A DNA stretch of 64,000 nucleotides from Lonicera japonica (Eukaryota; Streptophyta; Magnoliopsida; Dipsacales; Caprifoliaceae): contig CM038467.1 of NCBI GenBank assembly GCA_021464415.1, forward strand, positions 35,867,226 to 35,931,225, in the 5' to 3' direction. Shown here one piece after another: positions 55,960 through 64,000 of the stretch; position 1 is the first letter of the stretch; each line of letters opens with the position of its first letter. A program made the translations under genes and the position numbers. The notes below the pieces were generated by a model, which searched no databases, had not been told where the DNA came from, and saw nothing but the letters and a program-made list of their open reading frames with translations.

Positions 55960-56475
55960 GACTAAATGACACTAATATACTCTAAGCTATATGTTGATTT
56001 TATTTTGTACTCTAAACAATTTTTTAAGACAGTTTGGACCATGTACATTTAATTTGTTTCAATCAAACCCACTTGTCGCCAATTCTCTAACTGGCAACCA
56101 ACACAAGGGAGTCACATGTGTGTTTTTTAGGGCATTTTCGGCGAAATTTAAAGTGAATAGATGGAAAAAAATGATAAAAGTTACTGTTGTAATGGGGATA
56201 ACGAAACTTTTTTATTTGTTTTTTTTTATTTTTAGTTTGTATTTTGCCGAAATTACCTTTAAAAACACACACGTGACTCTCGTCTTGGTCGCCGCTGTAA
56301 AAAATTGGTCAGAATGACCAAGGGGGTTTGATTGCAACAAATTATACTTATAGGGTGCAAACTTTCTTAAAAAAAAATTTAGTGTGCAAAATGAAATTAA
56401 CATTTAGTTTAGGGTGCATTAATGTCATTTAGTCAATTTTTTGTTTTTTTTTGTTTTTGATAAAGTTATTTAGTC
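55960..56475. mobile_element. Mutator-type MITE with long inverted ends and 9-bp duplication
   Basis: Inverted ends of about 115 bp begin GACTAAATGACACTAAT on the left and the complementary GACTAAATGACATTAAT on the right. Perfect 9-bp duplications AAATTTTAA lie at 55951-55959 and 56476-56484. The right end carries a second ATTTAGTC 41 bp further out, and the duplication abuts that outer copy. Confidence 0.88.
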
Positions 56476-56484
56476 AAATTTTAA

Positions 56485-57510
56485 AGTTGCTTGTTTGGTT
56501 AATTGGTGAAACTGAAATTCCTGGGTGAGAACCTTAAAGGCTCCTTCTCCTCACCAACTCTCAAACCCTCGGGAATTCTCTTGAAAGCAGCCCTTACATA
56601 TCAAGAGTCGATTGTGCATTCAATGCCTTAATCAAGAGGACTTCTAAGATTAAATGTTAAGAGATTAATTTAGAAACAATATATTATCCACATTTGAGGA
56701 CTAATAAATTAATTAACTATGATCTAAAATGCTAAAATTGAAATAAAGAGGAGTTGGAAAAGAAACAAAAGCTCTCTGCAACTGAAACCTCGAAAAAAAT
56801 ATAAGTGCAATAAAAGTAAAGCAACTATTTATTGTTATTGAAAGTTTAACATTTCGAAACACGAAAGATTGCAAATGGGAAGGAAATATTTCATGTCCAA
56901 ACGTGAATCCTTCAAATATGACAATGCATACTGAACCTGACCATACCATGCAAAAGCTAATCTGAAAGAAAAGGAAACAAGTTTGTATGCGTGTTTCTGT
57001 GCGTCAAAAAAATGCAACAAGACTTGATTTTCTAGCCTTAAAAAGACCACTTTGAATTGTTGATCCAGCCTTTATACTACATTTATAGCTTAACGGTTTT
57101 AAAATATTGGGTCATTTTAGTTACCCCCTAAAGGGGGTAAAATTTATTATGTCCGAGCTCACGGCGGTAATCAAGTTCGCATATTTCATCCGAGCTTATA
57201 CGTGAGGCGGAGCTCTTGGCCCCAGACCCATCAAAAGCAGTAGCGACATGACACGTGTTTGCAGCAAAATAAAGGCATCCTAGACACATCCTACAACAAA
57301 CTATCACCCAACCACTCACTAACAACCCTATGCAATTATCTCCACTCCCCCTAAACATAGGGAGCAGTATTTATCTTTTTATAACGGCTAGTTCTTTACA
57401 TCCATAAAAGGGACTAATTTCTAACAACTCAAATGATCTAGAAAATATTTAAGGGCATTATGTATTAGTTGTATCCTCTTGACCATTCTATAATTACCAT
57501 CCATTGGTTG
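56485..57510. other. Intergenic stretch left of element 5
   Basis: No recognisable protein or RNA gene. Open frames of up to 78 codons are unlike any family I know. Confidence 0.4.
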
Positions 57511-57515
57511 GGAGA

Positions 57516-58220
57516 TGTTGGTGAAATTTAACGAAAATGGATGTGGGTGAAAATAAATATCTAAAATAGTCGAGGTGTGCTGGGCACTATCCTTAAGAGA
57601 AGATTTCGCCCTTTTAGGATAATATCTCGGTGCAAATAGGCTTTTGTGGCGTCTTCTCCCTAGGATACAACGACTATGATTCTATAAGGGTGCACTCCCA
57701 AATATAGAACCCTTATGGATAGCTTTATATGTTTCTCTGGCACAAAATTGTTTTGGAAGGGTTGTGTTATTTCTCTCTTGGTTTTTCCTCTCCTTTTTCT
57801 TTCTTTTCTCTTAGCATCCATAAGCAAGTACCTCCTTTTATTTATAGGTGATCTAAGGAGGTGGATGTGAAATCTTAATTAACTTTGAATAAATGCTAAG
57901 GAGGTGGATGTGAAATCTTAATTAACTTTAAATAAATGCTAAGGAGGTGGATGTGAAATCTTAATTAATTTTGAATAAATGTTGAGGAGGTGGATGTGAA
58001 ATCTTAATTAATTTTGAATAATACAATTATGTAGAAGTTTCATGATAACTTTCAAGATAAACTTTGAATGAAAGAATACAAATTCAATTTGAATACAATC
58101 TTCTAGAAACTTCCATGTATACACGTGTAAAAACTTCAAGATACAATTAGCTTTCACGTAATTAGAATTATGTAGAAGCCTTATCAACTTTTTATTTTAA
58201 AATATACAAAATATATAACA
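57516..58220 (-). repeat. 3' LTR of element 5
   Basis: It runs from TGTTGGTGAAATTT to ATATATAACA on the plus strand. It equals the 5' LTR apart from substitutions and three extra 43-bp units. The purine tract AGTGGGGGAT (minus strand, 58230-58221) adjoins it. Confidence 0.93.
57853..58024. repeat. Four 43-bp tandem units in the 3' LTR of element 5
   Basis: Units start at 57853, 57896, 57939 and 57982 (CTAAGGAGGTGGATGTGAAA and onwards). The 5' LTR has a single unit near 63636-63680. This explains the 128-bp length difference between the LTRs. Confidence 0.93.
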
Positions 58221-58747
58221 ATCCCCCACTATTTTAAAATAAAAAATAGACACTGAAAATTATGCTAGAGAAACGCGAGAATACAGTGTGTCAGTACTGG
58301 CGCCTTTCAGGCTATGAACCATACTTAGGGCGGCAACAAATCTTATTTCACAGGAACATGGTGAAACAAAGTTTCTATAAACCAAAGATCCTTTCTGTGA
58401 AATAGAGGACTTGATACCCACATTGTACCCTTTATATATCGCTGTTCCACGGTTTTGCGCATTTTGGCCTTGCGCTATTCTGATTTTCATGAGTGCTCTA
58501 GAAGACCTGCCTAAGTTCTTATAATAACCGGTCCAGCTCCACACTCATATAGGTGGACTTCCATCAAGTGTGTACTGCAGCTTACAAACCACCTCAGATA
58601 GTTTTGGGCTATGGAATCCATTAAGAGTAGAAGCTCAACCTCATTTACTGCAGAAAGCACGATCTCACCATAGGGAGGGAGTCTCAAATATTATAAAGTC
58701 AATAGTGCTTTCAGGAGAACAAGTGACTTGTTTTTACCCCTATAAAC

Positions 58748-59309
58748 TAGGGGTGTCCATCCGATCCGATCCAATGTCAGTTTTAAGTTTTGGCATCCAA
58801 TCCAATCCAATCCAATTAAATGTTGGATTGGATCGGTTTCGATCCGATCCGATTAGAAGTTTAAAATAAGATATATTAAATTCTTGAAATGTTCAATTTT
58901 AATGTAAAACAAGTCGAAAACTACTTGTAAATTAAATAAAATCCATTATAAATAAAGTTCAAGTGTTCAACCAAATAGCTTCAAATGTCTATTGTCTAAC
59001 TAAAAATACATAATTATACCAAGTGACGAACCATACATCATTAAACTAAATATTAAATAACAAACTAAGATTAAATGATTTCAAAGTGACCCCTTGTATA
59101 TATTTAATTATGCCACTAATGAGGGAGATACATGTGACAATTTTAATAATGGATTGGATTGGATTGGATCGGTTCCTAGAACACATCAAACCGGAACCGA
59201 TCCAATTTTTTTCAGTTTTCAAATTTTGCATCCAATCCAATCCAATCATCCCTACTATGGATTGGATTGGATCAGTTCCTCGGTTTGGATTGGATTCTGG
59301 ACACCCCTA
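58748..59309. mobile_element. hAT-type MITE nested in element 5
   Basis: It starts TAGGGGTGTCCA and ends TGGACACCCCTA. Perfect 8-bp duplications CTATAAAC lie at 58740-58747 and 59310-59317. The interior is dominated by GGATTGGATTGGATC-type repeats in both orientations. Confidence 0.95.
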
Positions 59310-59368
59310 CTATAAACCTACTTCATAGGATCTCCAATCACATAGGTGGGGTTACCATCACTCTCGCC

Positions 59369-62300
59369 CTATGGTCTTGGCATAAGTCCCATCCCCCTCG
59401 ACGTATCAACCATTTTCCGCTTATTAAGTGGTTTTGTCAGAGGATCGGCCAAATTCAACTCTAACATCATATAATCCAGAGATACAACTCCAAATTCAAG
59501 CAGTTGTTTTACTATATTGTGTCTCAGACGTATATGTCTACTCTTCCCATTGTATATCTTACTTTTAGCTTTTGCTATTGCGGCCTGACAATTGCAATGA
59601 ATATAAACTGGAGTAGGTGATTTTGCACCAATAGGAAGATCTGCCAAGAGGTTTCTAAGCCACTCGGCCTCAGTACATGCCTTTTCTAAGGCAATCAACT
59701 CAAACTCCATAATAGAACGAGCTATACACGTTTGTTTAGAAGATTTCCAAGACACTGCACCTCCACAAAGGGTAAACACATAACCACTAGTGGAATATGT
59801 ATCATCTGAATCAGATATCCAGTTTGTATCACTGTACTCTTCTAACAGTGATGGAGATCTGCCAAATTTTAATCCATAATCAATGGTGCCTTTTAAGTAC
59901 TTGGCTACTTTTTTAGTGCATTCTAGTATTACTTTTTAGGACACTGGATATATCTACTTAATCTACGCACAGCATAAGCAATGTCAGGTCTTGTACAATT
60001 CATTAAGTACATTAGGCTACCAATGATTTGGGCATATTCACATTGAGAGACACTGTGTGCTTTATTTTTCTTAAGTTGGGTATTTCCATCATAAGGTGTC
60101 GAAACAGGTTTACGATCAAAATACCCAAACTTTTTTAATATTTTCTCAATATAGTGCTCTTATGATAAAATGAGACCATCACATGTTTTGATAATTTTAA
60201 TTCTTAAAATTACATAAGTTTCTCACATATCTTTTATATCAAAATTAAAAGTTAGGAATTTCTTGGTCTTATTAACCACATACAGGCTAGTACCCATAAT
60301 GAGCATATCATCAACATACAGGCATATAATTACGTATGTGTTAGTATCAAATGATTTATAGTAAATACATTTATCTGCCTCATTTATCAAATAACCATTT
60401 GATACTAATACCTTATCAAATTTCCCATGCCATTGTTTTGGTGCTTGTTTCAGCCCATATAAAGATTTAAATAGCCTACATACGTTGTGCTCACTGCTAG
60501 GAACTACATGACCCTCTGGTTGATTTATATAAATTTTCTCTTATAATTCACCCTTTCAAAAGGCTGTTTTGACATCCATTTGATGAATAATTAAATTATG
60601 CAAAGCAGCCAAAGCAATTAAAGTTCTAATTGAAGAAATTCTAAACACAGGAGCAAAAGTATCAAGATAATCTATATCTTTCTTTTGATTGAACCCTTTA
60701 GCAACCAATCTTGCTTTATAGTTTTCTATTGACCCGTCAGGCCTCAACTTCCTCCTAAATACCAACTTATTACGAATAGGTTTTGCACCAGGAAGCAAAT
60801 CAACTAATTCCCATGTATTATTGTATAAGATGGATTCTAATTTATTTTTGATTGCCTCTTTCCAGTGGGTTGAATCGGGGGATGTTATTGCTTCAGTATA
60901 AGTTTGTGGGTCATTGTCTACTAGAAAAGTGTGAAAATTTTCTCTAAAATTGGTTGTTTTTCGTAATCTTCTACTTCTCCTTAATTCACTTTCAGAATTT
61001 TTAAGGGGTTCCTCATTAGGTTCATGATAAGATATAGACTTACTATTTTTTGTTTTCATAGGAAATATATTCTCAAAGAAATCAGCATTCTTAGTTTTCA
61101 TGATAGTATTAGCTTCAATCAAACTATTTGGTAAAACTAAGAATCTGTAAGCCGCACTATTTTGGGCATACCCTATAAACATGCAATTAATAGTTTTAGG
61201 TTCCAATTTCCTCTTTTTAGATTATGGGATCATGACCTTAGCTAAACACCCCTACACTTTGAGATAATTAGGGTTGGGTTCATGACCTTTCCATAATTCA
61301 TATGGTGTCTTGTCCGTTTTCTTATAGGGTATTCTATTTTGTATATAACATGCACAGAGAATAGCTTCCCCTACAAGTTCAGTGGTGCCCCAGAACTAAT
61401 TCTCATTGCATTTATCATTTCTTTGAGTGTTTTATTCTTCCTTTCTGCTACCCCATTTGATTCAGGTGAATATGGAGGTGTAGTCTCGTGAATTATGCCA
61501 TGTTCTTCACAAAATGTATTGAAGATATTCGATTCATATTCACCTCCCCTATCAGATCTTAATCTTTTAATTTTCTTATTTAGTTGATTTTCAACTTCTG
61601 ATTTATATTTTGCAAACATCTCACCTGCCTCATCTTTATGCCTTAATAAATATACTTTTGTGTATTTTGAATAGTCATCTATGAATATGACCTAATAAAA
61701 CATACCTACTTGGTCATGGTTTGTTTTAAGTTGCCTAGGTCAGTGTGAATTAACTCAATTAATTCAGTTTCTCTTTGTACTGATTTACATGTCTTTTTAG
61801 TAAACTTTGATTCAGTACATATTTCACATTTATTAATTTTAGTGTCAGAAAAATTAGACAGTAAAACAAAATCTCTCATTTTCTGAATATAGGAGTAATT
61901 CACATGACCTAGTCTACCATGCCATATATCAATAGAATCAACCATGTAGGCAGAAGAGGTAGTTTTATTAATAGTCTCTTGTACATTTAATATAAATCGT
62001 CCTTGACTAGCATACCCTTTTCCTACAAAAACACCTTTCTTAGTCCGGACTAATTTGTCACATTCGAATGATATTTTGATACTGGCCTTTCCAAGCAAAG
62101 ACATATATATAAGATTTCTACTGATCTCAGGAACATGAAGTACATCACCCAATGAGAGAGTTTTTCCAAATGTTAACTTAAGAAGAACATTTCCTTCGCC
62201 AAGAACTGTGGCAGGCCTTGAGTCACCCGTACAAACTTGTTCTTTTCCTGCTCTCATTGGTGTGTAATTCGAGAATTATTCTCTATCAGCACAAATGTGC

Positions 62301-63285
62301 CTGGTAGCCCTAGAATCAACTACCCAACTTTTCTTTTCAGCCACAATGTTTAATTTAGTGACAACAGCCGCAATGACATCTCCCTCAACTATATTAGCTT
62401 TAGGATGATGATTGTTTTTGTTATCTTTTATATTCTTACACTGGAAAGCTTTATGACCATATTTTCCACAAACATAACATTTTGCAATTTTTTTTAAATC
62501 CCGAACTTTGAGCTTGCAAATTTTTATTGTCTTGCTTTTGGTTATGTTTGCGGAAATTACCATGAGGTTTCTGGAACTCCCTTCTATAATATTGAATTTG
62601 GATTGAAATTCCTTTGATAATGAAGACATATTTTTTTCATGTTATGTTCTTCTATCCGGATGTGTATAACAACATCTGCAAGACTTATTTGTTTTCTTTT
62701 ATGTTTCATATTATTTTTATAATCTTTCCATGAGTCTAACAGTTTCTCAATCAAGCATCCGACAATAAAAGCTTCAGGAAGAGTTATGTGTTCATTTTGA
62801 AGATCATTAAGTAACATATGAAATTCATTAATTTGAGTTGAAATATCTTTATCCTCAGTCATTTGGAATTTTAAGAAATTCCCAATAGCATTTTTTTGAG
62901 TTCCAGCATCCTCTATTACGTATTTCTTATGCAAGCTTTCCCAAATTTCCTAAGCAGATTTGTATAAGCAATAAATATCAAAAAGCTCATTAGATAAAGT
63001 GCTTAAAATCGTGTAGCGACAGCAATAAATATCAAAAAGCTCATTAGATAAAGTGCTTAAAATCGTGTAGCGACATACCTTGTTGCTGTTTTTCCAATTT
63101 TGTATAATTACCTCATAGTTTTCTGAACCTTCTTGAGGCTCTGGTTGAGTGAAATATTGAGCAAGGTTCAGCACATCCAACGTTGAATATATCCTTTCTT
63201 GCTATCGTCGAAAGTGATTTCCATCAAAACGATCAATTTTTGACGTGTCTAGCAACGAACGAGCAGTAACTAAAGCAGCATCCAT
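59369..63285 (-). pseudogene. Degenerate gag-pol of element 5
   Basis: Gag starts at 63285 (MDAALVTARSLLDTS), with an early stop near 63204. It has a 54-bp in-frame duplication at 62967-63074 and the zinc knuckle CYVCGKYGHKAFQC near 62480-62439. The protease motif is VVDSRATRH, with Arg in place of the usual Gly. Integrase has WHGRLGHVN, CEICTESK, LRSDRGGEYES and NGVAERKN. Reverse transcriptase is split into several frames with stops near 60540 and elsewhere; YVDDMLIMG is near 60320-60294. RNase H (59779-59369) ends [13 protein letters not shown]. Confidence 0.9.
62967..63074 (-). repeat. 54-bp in-frame tandem duplication in gag
   Basis: Two identical units at 62967-63020 and 63021-63074 give CRYTILSTLSNELFDIYC twice in the gag frame. 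The second copy is absent from the related gag of element 3. Confidence 0.95.
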
Positions 63286-63301
63286 AATCTTCTCTTAAGA
63301 T
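63286..63301 (-). other. Candidate self-complementary primer site of element 5
   Basis: On the minus strand, two bases (AT) after the LTR, comes CTTAAGAGAAGATT (63299-63286). It is the exact reverse complement of the same element's LTR segment on that strand (plus-strand 63378-63391, and 57592-57605 in the other LTR). No tRNA-Met site exists; the gag ATG follows immediately at 63285. Confidence 0.65.
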
Positions 63302-63878
63302 TGTTGGTGAAATTTAACGAAAATGGATGTGGGTGAAAATAAATATCTAAAATAGTCAAGGCGTGTTGGGCACTGTCCTTAAGAGAAGATTTCGCCCCTT
63401 TAGGATAATATCCCAGTACAAATAGGCTTTTGTGGCGTATTCTCCCTAGGATACAACGACTATGATTCTATAAGGGTGCACTCCTAAATATAGAACCCTT
63501 ATGGATAGCTTTATATGTTTCTCTGGCACAAAATTGTTTTGGAAGGGTTGTGTTATTTCTCTCTTGGTTTTTCTTTTCCTTTTTCTTTCTTTTCTCTTAG
63601 CATCCATAAGCAAGTACCTCTTTCTATTTATAGGTGATCTAAGGAGGTGGATGTGAAATCTTAATTAATTTTGAATAATTCAATTATGTAGAAGTTTCAT
63701 GATAACTTTCAAGATAAACTTTGAATGAAAAAAATACAAATCCAATTTAAATACAATTTTGTATAAACTTTCATGTAGACGCGTGTAGAAACTTCAAGAT
63801 ACAATTAGCTTTCACGTAATTAGAATTATGTAGAAGCCTTATCAACTTTGTATTTTAAAATATGCAAAATATACAACA
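63302..63878 (-). repeat. 5' LTR of element 5
   Basis: 577 bp. On the minus strand it begins TGTTGTATATTTTGCATATT and ends TTTCACCAACA. A TATA-like CTATAAATAG lies on the minus strand near 63633-63624. Confidence 0.93.
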
Positions 63879-63883
63879 GGAGA

Positions 63884-64000
63884 ACCATCCTTACCAAAAA
63901 TCTTGTGTTCTTTTGTTTATTTTCTTTCACTTAGTGCTTATAGATCATGTGTGTGAGGAACATTTCATAAACGAAGAATTGTTTACGTTACAGCTGGCGC
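63884..64000. other. Right flank
   Basis: 117 bp beyond element 5; nothing recognised. Confidence 0.5.

Larger units (their letters stand above)
57511..63883 (-). mobile_element. Complete Ty1/copia element 5 with GGAGA duplications
   Basis: The 5-bp duplications GGAGA lie at 57511-57515 and 63879-63883. On the minus strand, a 577-bp 5' LTR is followed by a candidate primer site, gag-pol in copia order, a purine tract and a 705-bp 3' LTR. A hAT MITE is nested between RNase H and the 3' LTR. Proteins are close to element 3. The frames have stops, so it is not autonomous. Confidence 0.95.

Noticed and set aside
58570..59328. Several short frames with repeated Pro-Ile-Gln residues
   Set aside because: They are translations of the GGATTGGATT repeats of the hAT MITE.

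Overview
This window looks like nuclear DNA from a flowering plant, most likely a eudicot. It is AT-rich, carries a TIR-class NB-ARC resistance gene split by introns, and is otherwise dominated by Ty1/copia retrotransposons, MITEs, a solo LTR and an endogenous pararetrovirus fragment. I recognised no tRNA, rRNA, CRISPR array or prokaryotic feature.

Layout. (1) 1-530: unassigned flank, fused at about 530 to a 3'-truncated Tnt1-like copia element on the minus strand (530-4732). (2) 4733-6504: intergenic. (3) 6505-12080: a structurally complete but dead copia element on the plus strand, with 5-bp target duplications. (4) 13102-23891, minus strand: a seven-exon resistance-type gene. All six junctions are phase-compatible and give one uninterrupted frame of 1249 codons plus stop. 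Its domain order is unusual: TIR, then a CNL-type leucine-rich repeat block, a short linker, a TNL-type NB-ARC, then TNL-type LRRs. Introns 1 and 3 hold MITEs and repeats. (5) 25.1-27.8 kb: MITEs, including a hAT-type one with a perfect 8-bp target duplication, and a possible solo LTR. (6) 27.9-53.0 kb: remains of a tandem array of a roughly 3.2-kb non-coding unit (segments C-A-B), split by a rearranged caulimovirid-like endogenous virus (34.8-40.4 kb or further) that itself carries a 1.6-kb solo LTR, and by a copia element (43.55-50.40 kb) whose 5' LTR carries a hairpin MITE. (7) 54.8-56.5 kb: two more MITEs. (8) 57511-63883: a complete copia element on the minus strand with 5-bp target duplications and a nested hAT MITE.

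The most interesting points. First, the TIR-LRR-NB-ARC-LRR gene, whose TIR lacks the catalytic glutamate and whose NB-ARC has MHQ instead of MHD. Second, the two related copia elements at 43.6-50.4 and 57.5-63.9 kb have no tRNA-Met primer site. Two nucleotides after the 5' LTR, where a primer site should be, each has a 14-15 nt sequence that is the exact reverse complement of a segment inside its own LTR. The two sequences differ but the complementarity is kept, which suggests RNA self-priming of the kind known for Tf1, or a conserved leader stem. The two Met-primed elements in the same window are a built-in contrast.

Nearly every transposon reading frame here is interrupted by stops or frameshifts. 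The resistance-type gene is the only locus that looks able to encode a full-length protein.
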